In this document: positions 40,941 to 50,522 of the stretch, piece after piece
Position numbering within the stretch: position 1 is the stretch's first letter
Layout: every line of letters starts with the position of its first letter
Assembly: GCA_965203865.1 (NCBI GenBank)
Contig: OZ241916.1
Span: 434,001 to 498,000 of the forward strand
Reading direction: 5' to 3'
Source: G965200765 sp965203865
GTDB taxonomy: Bacteria > Pseudomonadota > Gammaproteobacteria > Arenicellales > JAJDZL01
DNA length: 64,000 nucleotides
Position numbers and translations under genes: made by a program
Notes under the pieces: model-generated
Databases searched by the model: none
What the model saw: only the letters and a program-made list of their open reading frames with translations
Told to the model about the DNA's origin: nothing

Positions 40941-40966
40941 TGTTGCAAATAAAACTTGGACTTGAC

Positions 40967-43900
40967 CTATGCAGCTTCGCGCAGCACTTCCATCAAGGTT
41001 TTGATATCAGCCGCCTTCGGCTTCACAAACCAGAATTTTCCGACCAGCTTGAAAAAGTCCTCGTATACACGTTCGGCCCAATGGCTTCCCGTTTCCACTA
41101 TATGTTCTGCAATCAGGTCGTACATGTAGCTCAGGTGCGGTTCCATATCTTCATGAGTAAGGCGATGAATGTCAATCAATTCGTGGTTGTAGTTGTCAAC
41201 GAATACCCGTTCCATATCAAGCACAAAAGCAATCCCTCCAGTCATGCCTGCACCAAAGTTAACGCCGGTATTTCCAAGAATGAGGACTGCACCGCCGGTC
41301 ATGTACTCACATCCGTGGTCGCCGCAGCCTTCCAGCACAGCGATTGCGCCTGAATTGCGTACTGCAAAACGCTCTCCCACAGTGCCCGCGGCAAAAAACC
41401 TGCCACCCGTTGCACCATACAGGCAAGTATTTCCTGCAATTGGCGTTTCATTTGTGATGAGCTTGCTTTTTTCGTTTGGCTTAAGTACGATTTTTCCGCC
41501 TGCCATTCCCTTGCCGACATAATCGTTGGTATCGCCCTCCAGGTACAGATGAAGCCCTCCGGCATTCCATGCTCCAAAACTTTGCCCGGCAGTGCCTTTA
41601 AACCGTATCGTAACAGGCGTATCTGCCATACCGGTATTCCCATGAATTTTGGCGATTTCTCCCGACAGTCGAGCCCCGATTGAACGATTGACATTGGAAA
41701 TTTTGTAGTCAAGCTGAGTCTGTTCGCCTTTCCTGATCGCCGGCAGTGCATCACGGACCATGCGCTCAGCAAGTTCGCCCTTGTCCCAAGGCTTGTTTTG
41801 GGATGCTATGCATTGGCGAGGTTCATCTTCCGGTACGCCAGCTGTCGATAGTACAGGACTCAGGTCAAGTCTCTGCTGCCGGACGGTTTTGCCATCAATC
41901 AACTCAAGGTATTCCGGCCGTCCAATAATTTCGTTGAGACTGCGGACACCCATCGAAGCCAGAATTTCTCGAACTTCCTGTGCAACAAACTTGAAATAAC
42001 GTACCACTTTGTCCTTGGTACCTACAAAATGCTGCTTGCGTAAATTTTCATCCTGGGTTGCTACGCCGGTTGCGCAATTGTTCAAATGGCAAACGCGCAA
42101 GTACTTGCATCCCATTGCGATCATGGGCGCAGTGCCGAAGCCGAACATGTCTGCTCCGAGAATCGCCGCCTTGACAACGTCAAGTCCGGTTTTCAGACCA
42201 CCGTCCACTTGCAACCGAACCCTGTGGCGAAGATTGCTCATCCTGAGAACTTGCTGTGTCTCCACGAGGCCAAGTTCCCAAGGACTGCCGGCATACTTCA
42301 CGGAAGTAACAGGGCTGGCACCCGTGCCACCGTCGTACCCGGCAATTGTGATCAAATCTGCATAAGCTTTGGCCACGCCGGCTGCAATCGTTCCAACACC
42401 CGCTTCCGAGACAAGTTTGACCGATACGAGTGCATCTGGATTAATCTGCTTCAGATCAAAAATCAATTGAGCAAGATCTTCAATGGAATAAATATCGTGG
42501 TGAGGCGGCGGTGAAATTAATGCGACTCCGGGCAAGGAATAACGCAGCGAGGCAATCATTTCGCTGACTTTGTGTCCTGGCAGTTGGCCGCCTTCGCCGG
42601 GTTTTGCACCTTGGGCAATCTTGATTTGCAATACATCCGCATTGACCAGGTAGGTGGGAGTGACCCCAAACCTGCCCGAAGCTACCTGCTTGATTCTGGA
42701 ACTTTTATCAGTGCCGTAGCGATGCGGGCTTTCGCCTCCTTCACCAGAGTTTGACCGTCCGCCAATCTCGTTCATCGCTTCTGCCAGTGTTTCGTGCGCT
42801 TCAGGTGAAAGAGCGCCCAATGACATCGCCGCACTATCGAATCGCTTGCAAATTTCTTCAACAGATTCAACTTCTGATAGTGAAACAGCACCGTTCAGGC
42901 TTCGGGTCTTCATCAGGTCCCGAAGAACAATAGGTGCTCTGTTGTTTATCAGTGATGAAAACTCGTCATATTTTCCGCGGTCGCCGGATTCAACAGCAGC
43001 ATGCAGAGTTTGAACGACTTCGGGATGGAACGCATGCTGTTCTCCATTGGTTGAATATTTAAGATAGCCACCATGATGAACTGGCTGCCTGGGGTCCCAG
43101 GCGATTTTTGCCAGATGCTTCTGGTCATTCTCCAGATCCTCGAATGTTGTGCCTTCAATTCTGGAGACTGTTCCCGGAAAGCACAATTCAACTACATCGC
43201 TGTGCAGGCCGACTGCTTCAAATAACTGGGCACCTCTATAGCTGATAATTGTTGCTATGCCCATCTTGGACATGATTTTGAACAACCCTTTATTGATACC
43301 GTTCCGATAAGTGCGCAGCATGGTGATTGCTTGAGAGTCCAGTGTTCTTTTCCTTGCGGATTCCAGCAGCACTGCATAGGCTAGATAGGGATAAATTGCT
43401 GTGGCGCCGTAACCGATTAGTACCGCGAATTGATGCGGGTCGCGAGCGGTAGCCGTTTCAACAATCAGGTTTGCATCGCACCGGATTTGTTCTTTGATCA
43501 GGCGGTGATGAACGGCTCCGGTTGCCAATAATGCGTGGATTGGAAGCTTGTCTTTTTGAACTTCCCGGTCAGACAATGTAATCAGTGTATAGCCAGCCTG
43601 AACAGCTTCGACAGATTCGTCGCAAATTCTGACAATTGCAGCCTGGAGTCCTTCGTCTGGAGAATAGTTCAAGTCAATCTTGATAGCCTTGTAGTTGGGG
43701 TCGTCATGCTCCAATAGTGCATAGAATTTTCGCCCTGACAGAATCGGCGAACCGACTATAAGTCGCTTGGCCAGTTCCGGTGTTTCCTTGAAAAGACCAT
43801 AGTTTCGTCCAAGCGTGGTTTCGATTGACATGACAATTTGTTCGCGTAGCGGGTCGATCGGCGGGTTTGTCACTTGAGCGAATTGCTGTCGGAAGTAGTC

Positions 43901-45430
43901 GTACAGCGAGCGTGTTTCGCGGGACAAGACGGGGAGAGGTGCATCATCGCCCATCGAGCCAACGGCCTCCTGTCCGATTTCCCCCAGGACTCGGATCACC
44001 TGCTGCTCTTCTTCGTACGTCAAATGAAAAAGCTTGTTGTATATTGCAAGTTCGAACGGATTCAACCGAATGCTGAAATGCTGATCGTCCAGAAGTCTTG
44101 TATAAAGGCGTTTTTCATACAATCTTTCCCACTCGGAATAAGGCAGTTTGTTTTTTAGTTGATTGTTGATATCTTCTGGTAGCAGAAGTGCGCCTGTATG
44201 GGTGTCGACAGCAATCATTTCGCCGGGCTTCAGGCGGCCTTTTGCAGTCAGGTTTTCTTCTTTGTAGTCATAGACACCGACCTCGGTGCAAAGTGTCATG
44301 TGCCGGTCTGATGAAACAATATACCGGGCGGGTCGAAGCCCATTTCGGTCCATTACGCATGCTGCATGCCTGCCATCCGTTAAAACAATGCCGGCCGGAC
44401 CGTCCCATGGTTCGACGTGCATTGAATTGAACCGGTGAAATGCCCGCAGTTCCGGGTCCATGTTGTCTACATTTTGCCAAGCCGGCGGGATCAGAATCTG
44501 GACTGCTCTAAGCAAGTCCATGCCACCGTTTACATAAAAATCAAGCATGTTGTCCAAACTTGTTGAATCGGAGGACTCGTAGTCAACGATCGGAAGCAAT
44601 TCCTGAACATCATCAAATTCGGAATCCGAATATTTTGCGTCTCGTGCAACTGCCCAGTTGCGATTTCCCTGAACCGTGTTAATTTCGCCATTGTGTGCAA
44701 GCATGCGCATTGGCTGCGCAAGTTCCCACTTTGGAGCGGTATTTGTGGAAAATCTTTGGTGAAATACCATGAGAGACGATTCCATGTCCGGGTTTTTGAA
44801 GTCTGGAAAAAAAATGGGCAGGTAAACCGGCATGAACAAGCCCTTGTAGACGACGATCTTGGAGGATAGACTGCAGATGTAGAATTGATTGTCGTCTGTT
44901 CTGACTTTCTTTTCAGTTACGCGTCTCGCCGAGTACAAGGCTCTTTCTATCTTTTCGGGCGAGAGAGAATTTGGCGTGTTAATGAAAATTTGTTCTATTC
45001 TTGGTTGCGATGCGGCAGCGGACTCGCCCAAGGCATCCGAATCGACCGGGACTACTCGCCAACCAGCTGGATCAAGTTCCCGGCGGGCAAGTTCCTCTTC
45101 TAAAACCTTTCTTCCGAAAGCCGCTTTTTCGGGGTCGGTATTCAAGAAGACCATTCCCACAGCGTAGTTTTTATTCAAGGAAATGTTCTCGCGGTCTGCC
45201 TGTGTTCGGATAAATTTGTCTGGCATTTTCAGCAGCACACCGCACCCGTCGCCTGATTTGCCGTCTGCGGCAATTGCTCCCCGGTGAGAAAGGTTTGTCA
45301 GCGACTGCAAGGCCGTTTGCACCAGCCAATGCGAACTTTTTCCGTCCATTTGGACGATTAATCCGAAACCGCAGCCGTCGCGCTCGAATTCAGGGCGATA
45401 CAGCCCTCTGTCTTTTGTTTTTTTGTTCAC
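40967..45430 (-). CDS. gltB: Glutamate synthase large (alpha) subunit
   Basis: 1487 residues, full family length. The frame starts at GTG 45430, the only usable start after an upstream in-frame stop. Cys20 in DGCGFG is the expected N-terminal catalytic nucleophile after removal of a 19-residue propeptide. The class-II glutaminase domain, the central domain, the FMN-binding synthase domain (GEGGESPHRYGTD, GYDGGTGASP) and the 3Fe-4S cysteines (GCKYLRVCHLNNCATG) follow in order, then the C-terminal GxGxG helix-like domain. Converts glutamine plus 2-oxoglutarate to two glutamates together with GltD. Confidence 0.97.
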   Translation of the reverse strand: MNKKTKDRGLYRPEFERDGCGFGLIVQMDGKSSHWLVQTALQSLTNLSHRGAIAADGKSGDGCGVLLKMPDKFIRTQADRENISLNKNYAVGMVFLNTDPEKAAFGRKVLEEELARRELDPAGWRVVPVDSDALGESAAASQPRIEQIFINTPNSLSPEKIERALYSARRVTEKKVRTDDNQFYICSLSSKIVVYKGLFMPVYLPIFFPDFKNPDMESSLMVFHQRFSTNTAPKWELAQPMRMLAHNGEINTVQGNRNWAVARDAKYSDSEFDDVQELLPIVDYESSDSTSLDNMLDFYVNGGMDLLRAVQILIPPAWQNVDNMDPELRAFHRFNSMHVEPWDGPAGIVLTDGRHAACVMDRNGLRPARYIVSSDRHMTLCTEVGVYDYKEENLTAKGRLKPGEMIAVDTHTGALLLPEDINNQLKNKLPYSEWERLYEKRLYTRLLDDQHFSIRLNPFELAIYNKLFHLTYEEEQQVIRVLGEIGQEAVGSMGDDAPLPVLSRETRSLYDYFRQQFAQVTNPPIDPLREQIVMSIETTLGRNYGLFKETPELAKRLIVGSPILSGRKFYALLEHDDPNYKAIKIDLNYSPDEGLQAAIVRICDESVEAVQAGYTLITLSDREVQKDKLPIHALLATGAVHHRLIKEQIRCDANLIVETATARDPHQFAVLIGYGATAIYPYLAYAVLLESARKRTLDSQAITMLRTYRNGINKGLFKIMSKMGIATIISYRGAQLFEAVGLHSDVVELCFPGTVSRIEGTTFEDLENDQKHLAKIAWDPRQPVHHGGYLKYSTNGEQHAFHPEVVQTLHAAVESGDRGKYDEFSSLINNRAPIVLRDLMKTRSLNGAVSLSEVESVEEICKRFDSAAMSLGALSPEAHETLAEAMNEIGGRSNSGEGGESPHRYGTDKSSRIKQVASGRFGVTPTYLVNADVLQIKIAQGAKPGEGGQLPGHKVSEMIASLRYSLPGVALISPPPHHDIYSIEDLAQLIFDLKQINPDALVSVKLVSEAGVGTIAAGVAKAYADLITIAGYDGGTGASPVTSVKYAGSPWELGLVETQQVLRMSNLRHRVRLQVDGGLKTGLDVVKAAILGADMFGFGTAPMIAMGCKYLRVCHLNNCATGVATQDENLRKQHFVGTKDKVVRYFKFVAQEVREILASMGVRSLNEIIGRPEYLELIDGKTVRQQRLDLSPVLSTAGVPEDEPRQCIASQNKPWDKGELAERMVRDALPAIRKGEQTQLDYKISNVNRSIGARLSGEIAKIHGNTGMADTPVTIRFKGTAGQSFGAWNAGGLHLYLEGDTNDYVGKGMAGGKIVLKPNEKSKLITNETPIAGNTCLYGATGGRFFAAGTVGERFAVRNSGAIAVLEGCGDHGCEYMTGGAVLILGNTGVNFGAGMTGGIAFVLDMERVFVDNYNHELIDIHRLTHEDMEPHLSYMYDLIAEHIVETGSHWAERVYEDFFKLVGKFWFVKPKAADIKTLMEVLREAA

Positions 45431-45571
45431 TGCTAATGTTCGACTAGTTCAATGTTCTAATTTTTCAGCTATTTGAATATGCGCCCCAGCTGACAACTTC
45501 CTTAAGGGGCAGGCGAGTGAAATGCTTGCTGGATTCCGCGTCATACACTTCGTGTTTCAATTCCTGTCAAA

Positions 45572-45601
45572 AGTATAGTAGCAAATTGGCAATTTTTGCA
45601 A
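45572..45601 (-). promoter_or_regulatory. Predicted sigma-70 promoter of gltBD-pyrF-hemE
   Basis: On the minus strand TTGCAA (45601-45596) and TATACT (45577-45572) are separated by 18 bases. It lies just after the aroB stop and about 140 bp before gltB. The predicted leader contains a 31-codon ATG frame and an overlapping TTG frame, neither with a good ribosome site, so a leader peptide is only a possibility. Confidence 0.5.
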
Positions 45602-45620
45602 TTAATATCGTTTGGAACAT

Positions 45621-46703
45621 CTACTGCAGGAAAGATTGAATTGTCGAATTCAGGATGGAATCCGAGTAGTCGCTGGTAACTTCGGCTTGACCGATCCCTT
45701 TGAGCAATACAAATTTGATCGCACCGGATTCTGATTTTTTATCAACTTTCATCAAGGATTTAAGATAGTCCGACTGCAGGGTTGGGGGAGGAGATACAGG
45801 TAGCCCGGCTTTTGAAATCAGGGACACGATTCGTTTGTTTTCTGTGCTGGTCAGCCATTCCAATCTTCGGGAAAACTCGGATGCCATTACCATCCCAGCT
45901 GCTACTGCTTCGCCGTGCAGCCAATCTTCATAGTTCAAACCGGTTTCGATTGCGTGTCCAAAAGTATGCCCGAAATTCAAAATTGCCCGAAGTCCAGACT
46001 CCCTTTCATCTGCCGCAACAACATACGCCTTGTTTCTGCAAGACTGTTCCACGGCAAAGGCAACTGCATTCTTGTCGCGATTGATCAATAAATCCATGTT
46101 GTCTTCCAGCCACTTGAAGAACTCATGGTCGCGGATCAAGCCGTATTTGATGATCTCTGCAATACCGGCTCGAAATTCTCGTTCAGGCAGTGAAGACAAT
46201 GTATCCGAATCCGAAACAACGCAGACAGGCTGGTGAAATGCACCAATCATATTTTTGCCTCTGGGATGATTGACGCCGGTTTTCCCGCCGACCGCAGAAT
46301 CCACTTGCGATAGCAAAGTGGTCGGGATTTGTATGCAGGGGATGCCTCGTTGATAGCAGGCAGCTGTAAATCCGGCGATATCTCCAACTACACCGCCGCC
46401 CAGTGCGACAACAGTTGTTTTTCGGTCGCATGGAATTGCAAGCATTTGATCAATGATCGATTCTACTGTTGAGAGTTGCTTGTGTGTTTCTCCGTCCGGC
46501 AGAACCGCGGCATGCACCTCGCCAACTGCGCTCATCGCATGTTTTACTTTTTGCAAGTACAAATCCGCTACTGTTTCATTTGTGACAATGAATAATTTCG
46601 ATCCCTTGACATGCGGCTTGTAAAGTTCAGATTGAGCGAGCAGCTTTGCTCCTATATGAATCGGATAGTTGCAGTGCCCCAGTTCTACGCTTACAGTAAT
46701 CAT
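45621..46703 (-). CDS. aroB: 3-dehydroquinate synthase
   Basis: 360 residues, normal length. NAD-binding VVALGGGVVGDIAGFTAACY, the QIPTTLLSQVDSAVGGKTGVNH block and the metal-binding histidines in NFGHTFGHAIE and WLHGEAVAAGM are all present. Second step of the shikimate pathway. Its ATG overlaps the aroK stop by 4 bases (ATGA), so the two are translationally coupled. Confidence 0.97.
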   Translation of the reverse strand: MITVSVELGHCNYPIHIGAKLLAQSELYKPHVKGSKLFIVTNETVADLYLQKVKHAMSAVGEVHAAVLPDGETHKQLSTVESIIDQMLAIPCDRKTTVVALGGGVVGDIAGFTAACYQRGIPCIQIPTTLLSQVDSAVGGKTGVNHPRGKNMIGAFHQPVCVVSDSDTLSSLPEREFRAGIAEIIKYGLIRDHEFFKWLEDNMDLLINRDKNAVAFAVEQSCRNKAYVVAADERESGLRAILNFGHTFGHAIETGLNYEDWLHGEAVAAGMVMASEFSRRLEWLTSTENKRIVSLISKAGLPVSPPPTLQSDYLKSLMKVDKKSESGAIKFVLLKGIGQAEVTSDYSDSILNSTIQSFLQ

Positions 46704-47242
46704 TGCGATAGCAGTTTTTGTTCGATTTGTTTTGCGACTGCCTTGGCGCTCGTACGATCAGCGTAAATAATTATGTCCGCTTCCTCGCGGTACAAAGGTT
46801 CACGCTCTTTCATGAGGCGGGCAATTGTTTGCTTGGGGTCGCCGTTGTTCAACAGTGGGCGGTGCTTGCTGTTCCGGATCCGACGTTCCAGAAACTGCGG
46901 TGTTGCATAAAGATACACTACAATGCCGCTTCTTAGAATTTTCCGATTTTCTTCTCGTGCTATGGCACCGCCGCCCGTGGATACAACCATGCAGTTGTTA
47001 TCGGCGAATCTGAGTAGTGATTCAGTTTCGAGTTCGCGGAAACCGCTTTCTCCAACTTCGTCGAAAATTTCCACAATTGTCTTTCCCGCATGTTTTTCGA
47101 TTTCGCTATCCAAGTCGACAAATTCAAGCCGCATAATTTGAGCAAGTATGCGCCCGACTGTGCTTTTCCCTACGCCAGAAGGACCAATCAGATAGATGAC
47201 AGGATCTGTGTGCTGATAGCCTGGTTTTCCACCAAATTTCAT
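46700..47242 (-). CDS. aroK: Shikimate kinase
   Basis: 180 residues. Walker A is GPSGVGKST, the shikimate-binding residues are in FVDLDSEIE and GFRELE, and STGGGAI is the Gly-rich loop. The lid region is HRPLLNNGDP. Phosphorylates shikimate. It is coupled by ATGA overlaps to both the upstream 59-residue frame and downstream aroB. In many gammaproteobacteria aroK is preceded by pilMNOPQ next to a divergent mrcA; here the pil genes are missing. Confidence 0.96.
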   Translation of the reverse strand: MKFGGKPGYQHTDPVIYLIGPSGVGKSTVGRILAQIMRLEFVDLDSEIEKHAGKTIVEIFDEVGESGFRELETESLLRFADNNCMVVSTGGGAIAREENRKILRSGIVVYLYATPQFLERRIRNSKHRPLLNNGDPKQTIARLMKEREPLYREEADIIIYADRTSAKAVAKQIEQKLLSQ

Positions 47243-47418
47243 TGTACAAGGCCGAGTAGTGATTCATTGATATTGGGGAGATTGCACTTCAAATAGTCAT
47301 TAAATGCAAAGGGTGTTTGTACTCGCCAATCTCGCGCAGCGATTTTCTTTCGCCAAACATCCTGATTATGCGCTTTGGCATTCCAATCCGCTTTTCGCTT
47401 TGAAAATCGATTTTCCAT
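47239..47418 (-). CDS. Small basic protein upstream of aroK
   Basis: 59 residues from the ATG at 47418, which has an AGGAG 10 bases upstream. The stop overlaps the aroK start as ATGA. The product is basic and Trp-rich (FSKRKADWNAKAHNQDVWRK, then RDWRVQTPFAFNDYL). Strong ribosome site plus coupling argue that it is a real gene or a translational leader for aroK. I do not recognise the family. Confidence 0.55.
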   Translation of the reverse strand: MENRFSKRKADWNAKAHNQDVWRKKIAARDWRVQTPFAFNDYLKCNLPNINESLLGLVQ

Positions 47419-47469
47419 TCGCAAATTTCTCCTGTTAGTGGCTTGTGCGTAGTTGCTGTTGCCTTGGCA

Positions 47470-47491
47470 AGCGCAAGCAGCTGCTTGCGCT
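47470..47491. promoter_or_regulatory. 22-bp perfect palindrome between the aroK unit and mrcA
   Basis: The half-site AGCGCAAGCAG is followed directly by its exact reverse complement, with no loop. It sits 52 bp before the 59-residue gene and 115 bp before mrcA, in the divergent intergenic region, so it could be an operator or a hairpin-forming element. No T-run adjoins it. Confidence 0.5.
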
Positions 47492-47570
47492 ATGGTTGCA
47501 TTCATTCACAGCATCCACCATAGCCTCAATTCATAGTGAATATCATAAACGAACACAGCAAAAGGAGTAA

Positions 47571-47576
47571 TATAAT
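47571..47576 (+). promoter_or_regulatory. Possible -10 box for mrcA
   Basis: A consensus TATAAT lies 30 bp before the mrcA start. No matching -35 is visible at the right distance, so this is weakly supported. Confidence 0.3.
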
Positions 47577-47606
47577 TGGAAACAGATTAACAATATTTGT
47601 TGCTGT

Positions 47607-50036
47607 ATGAAGCGTTTTAAACGAAAATCTGTTCTGCGAATTTTACTGGGGATATTGCTCTTCAACGCATTTCTGGGTGCTGCTGGCTTGGGGGCGCTTT
47701 ATTTTTGGGGAATGTCCCTGCTTCCTGAGTTGCCTGAAATCTCCTCGATTCAGCAACTCAAGCTGAAAGTTCCCTTGAGAATCTATTCTAGTGACGGGTT
47801 GCTCATGGCGGAGTATGGCTCGGAAAGACGCGTTCCTGTACGAATTGATGAAGCGCCGCAGCAGCTCATACAAGCTGTGCTGGCGGCGGAAGATGACAAG
47901 TTTTACGAGCATGCGGGCGTGGATTTTATCGGGTTTACACGCGCAGCAATTGAAAATTTGAAAGCCGGGGGGATCACGCAGGGTGCCAGCACCATTACGA
48001 TGCAGGTGGCGAGAAACTATTTTTTGAGTCGAGAGCGAACCTACGTGAGGAAAGCCAAAGAAGTACTGCTAGCATTTCAACTGGAAAGGCTATTGTCCAA
48101 GGATGAAATTCTTGAGCTATATCTGAACAAGATTTTTCTTGGACATCGCGCCTATGGATTCGGCGCGGCGGCGCGCACCTACTACGGAAAACCGCTTTCT
48201 CAACTCACTCTGCCGCAATATGCGATGCTTGCGGCGTTGCCGAAGTCGCCATCTCGGGTAAACCCTCTCTCGCAGCCGGAGAATGCACTTCAGCGAAGAG
48301 ACTATATCCTTGGTCGAATGCTTTCCTTGGGGTTAATTACGGAAGAAGAACATGAAGCTGCAATTCAAACCCCGCTGACTGCTGCCAGCCATGTGGCAGA
48401 GGTCGAATTGAAAGCGCCTTATGTGGCGGAGTATGTAAGACAGAAAGTGGTGGACTTGTATGGTGAATTGGTTTATGAAGATGGCTACAAGATTTACACC
48501 ACAGTTCACTCGAAGAATCAGAAGGCAGCTGAGCAGAGTTTGCGCGAGGGGCTTTACGCCTACGATGAACGGCATGGTTTCAGGGGGCCGGTAAGAACAT
48601 GGAAACTGGAGGACCTGAATTCAAGGGAAGACCGGCTCAAAGCCTTGCAACAACTTCAGTCAAGCGAAGAATTGATTCCGGTATTGATTACCAGCGTTTC
48701 CGAGCAGGGAGCGCATGCCCTTGGAAAGAGCGGAGAAGAGGTTGAAATTGTATGGGAGCAGATGAAGTGGGCACGGCGCCATGAAGGGCAGAGCAAGCTG
48801 GGTCCAAAGTTAAAGCATCCAGGCGATGCAGTTAAACCCGGCGACATGGTGTATGCGAAGCCGACGGATGATGGCTGGCGACTTTCCCAGATTCCTGAAG
48901 TTGAAGGAGCGCTTGTTGCGATTCGCCCGAGAGACGGCGCAATTCAGGCAATGGTGGGAGGGTTTGACTATTTTCTGGGCAAGTTCAATCGTTCAACACA
49001 GGCAGTTCGCCAGCTTGGGTCCAACATAAAGCCGTTTATCTACTCGGCGGCTTTTGAACAGGGGTATACGCCAGCGAGTGTTGTGAGTGCCGCTCCTGTA
49101 GTGATTGAAGATGAAAGTACGAACGTTGTATGGCGACCTGAAAACTATAGTGGAAAATTCTATGGGCCGACAAGATTGCGAAATGCATTGAGTCGTTCCC
49201 TGAATCTGGTGTCTGTACGTTTGATGCGTTCAATCGGATGGGAGTATATTGCTGAATATCTGGCGGGCTTCGGTTTTGAAAAGGGAGCACTCCCTCAAGG
49301 CTTGTCGCTGGCGCTGGGTTCTGCAGCGTTCACGCCTCTTGAAGTCGCCTCCGGATACGCAGTTTTCGCTAACGGAGGCTATTCGGTACAACCGTATATT
49401 ATTGATGTTGTGAAAGACCGGTATGGAAAAGTAATATGGACTGGCAGAAAGACAGTAGTTTGCGATACTTGCCTGATTGAAGCAGAATCTCCTGGGGGCG
49501 TGGACGAAGTGGTTTCTGAATTTGGTGAAAAACCTATTGCCAACCGGGTGATTTCACCCGGCAATGCCTATCTGATGAACGCGGTACTGGGTGAAGTTGT
49601 GAATTCTGGAACCGCCAAGTCCGCCAAGTCTCTTAAACGGTCCGACTTGGCTGGCAAGACAGGCACGACAAACAACTTTGAAGATGCATGGTTCTCGGGA
49701 TTTAACAGCGATATGGCGGCAACCGTCTGGGTGGGATTTGACCAGCCGTCGAATCTTGGCCAGAATGAGTCCGGTGCCAAGGCTGCGCTTCCGATTTGGA
49801 TAGACTTTATGAGAACCGCACTGGAAGGCTTGCCGGAATCGTCAAATACTCCTCCAGACAATATAGTTACAGTAACAATTCACAAAGAAACTGGCAAAGC
49901 AGTTGAAGATGGGCATCCGAATGGCATGCAAGAGTTTTTTATTGCGGGGACTCAGCCCATGCTGGAAAATCCATCCTTGGCACCGGGGATTTCAATTGGC
50001 GAAGTAGGTCAGCAAAATGCAGAGGAGTTATTTTAA
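47607..50036 (+). CDS. mrcA: Penicillin-binding protein 1A (bifunctional)
   Basis: 809 residues. A short cytoplasmic tail (KRFKRKSVLR) and one membrane anchor (residues about 11-35) precede the GT51 glycosyltransferase domain (AAEDDKFYEHAGVD, GASTITMQVARNYF, KILELYLNKIFLG-type block). The transpeptidase domain has Ser472 in GSNIKPF (SxxK), SRSLN (SxN) and KTGTTN. It polymerises and crosslinks peptidoglycan at the inner membrane. The insert between residues about 310 and 440 (OB-like) is typical of class A PBP1A in gammaproteobacteria. Divergent from aroK. Confidence 0.96.
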   Translation: MKRFKRKSVLRILLGILLFNAFLGAAGLGALYFWGMSLLPELPEISSIQQLKLKVPLRIYSSDGLLMAEYGSERRVPVRIDEAPQQLIQAVLAAEDDKFYEHAGVDFIGFTRAAIENLKAGGITQGASTITMQVARNYFLSRERTYVRKAKEVLLAFQLERLLSKDEILELYLNKIFLGHRAYGFGAAARTYYGKPLSQLTLPQYAMLAALPKSPSRVNPLSQPENALQRRDYILGRMLSLGLITEEEHEAAIQTPLTAASHVAEVELKAPYVAEYVRQKVVDLYGELVYEDGYKIYTTVHSKNQKAAEQSLREGLYAYDERHGFRGPVRTWKLEDLNSREDRLKALQQLQSSEELIPVLITSVSEQGAHALGKSGEEVEIVWEQMKWARRHEGQSKLGPKLKHPGDAVKPGDMVYAKPTDDGWRLSQIPEVEGALVAIRPRDGAIQAMVGGFDYFLGKFNRSTQAVRQLGSNIKPFIYSAAFEQGYTPASVVSAAPVVIEDESTNVVWRPENYSGKFYGPTRLRNALSRSLNLVSVRLMRSIGWEYIAEYLAGFGFEKGALPQGLSLALGSAAFTPLEVASGYAVFANGGYSVQPYIIDVVKDRYGKVIWTGRKTVVCDTCLIEAESPGGVDEVVSEFGEKPIANRVISPGNAYLMNAVLGEVVNSGTAKSAKSLKRSDLAGKTGTTNNFEDAWFSGFNSDMAATVWVGFDQPSNLGQNESGAKAALPIWIDFMRTALEGLPESSNTPPDNIVTVTIHKETGKAVEDGHPNGMQEFFIAGTQPMLENPSLAPGISIGEVGQQNAEELF

Positions 50037-50061
50037 ATTTAATCATTCGGATAGCGACTAG

Positions 50062-50244
50062 TCATTTAGTCGGCGGTGCGTATTCGTACTCGCGGACATC
50101 TTCAATAACCGGGCCACCGAGCCCTTCTCTGTCCAGTCGATCGAACATGCCATCCCAGCCCTTCCTTTCAAGCTCCCAACTCAATTCCCTGCTGTTGCGT
50201 CTATGAACCGCAATAGATTTTCCTAGATTGTTACATATGTTCAT
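50062..50244 (-). CDS. Small protein, paralogue of the upstream BrnT partner
   Basis: 60 residues. The stretch SIAV...SRELSWELERKGWD...RLDREGLG...EYEYAPP aligns along its length with the C-terminal half of the neighbouring 75-residue protein, including KGWD, RL..EGLG and a closing YE.AP. It appears to be a tandem duplicate lacking the acidic N-terminal part. It lies 37 bp downstream of that gene and has no clear ribosome site. It could be a decaying copy or a second antitoxin. It converges on mrcA. Confidence 0.5.
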   Translation of the reverse strand: MNICNNLGKSIAVHRRNSRELSWELERKGWDGMFDRLDREGLGGPVIEDVREYEYAPPTK

Positions 50245-50281
50245 CGCGTATTCTGTTCAATTGTTTATTTCGTACAAATAA

Positions 50282-50509
50282 TCATCGCATCGGAGCTTCG
50301 TAGAGATATCCGACCTCGCTGTTCCCTAGTCCCTCTTTTTTCAGCCGACTGATTACTGCGTCCCATCCTTTACTGTCGACTTCCTTATGGAATTCTATAC
50401 TGTCGTTGTTATTCACCATGATAGACCTACTTGGGTCAAAAGGCTCATCCATTACGGCATCCATTTCTTCGTCTTCGTTGATATAAACGCCTTTTCTTAA
50501 ATTTCTCAT
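50282..50509 (-). CDS. Putative antitoxin partner of the BrnT-like protein (KGWD/EGLG type)
   Basis: 75 residues, starting 13 bases after the brnT stop with two Shine-Dalgarno-like stretches (GGAG) before the ATG. The N-terminus is acidic (YINEDEEMDAVMDEPFDPS). The C-terminal half carries EVDSKGWDAVISRLKKEGLG and a final YLYEAP. It occupies the antitoxin position but does not look like BrnA, which is a ribbon-helix-helix protein. I do not recognise the family. Function is inferred from position only. Confidence 0.6.
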   Translation of the reverse strand: MRNLRKGVYINEDEEMDAVMDEPFDPSRSIMVNNNDSIEFHKEVDSKGWDAVISRLKKEGLGNSEVGYLYEAPMR

Positions 50510-50522
50510 AACTCCATTTCTC

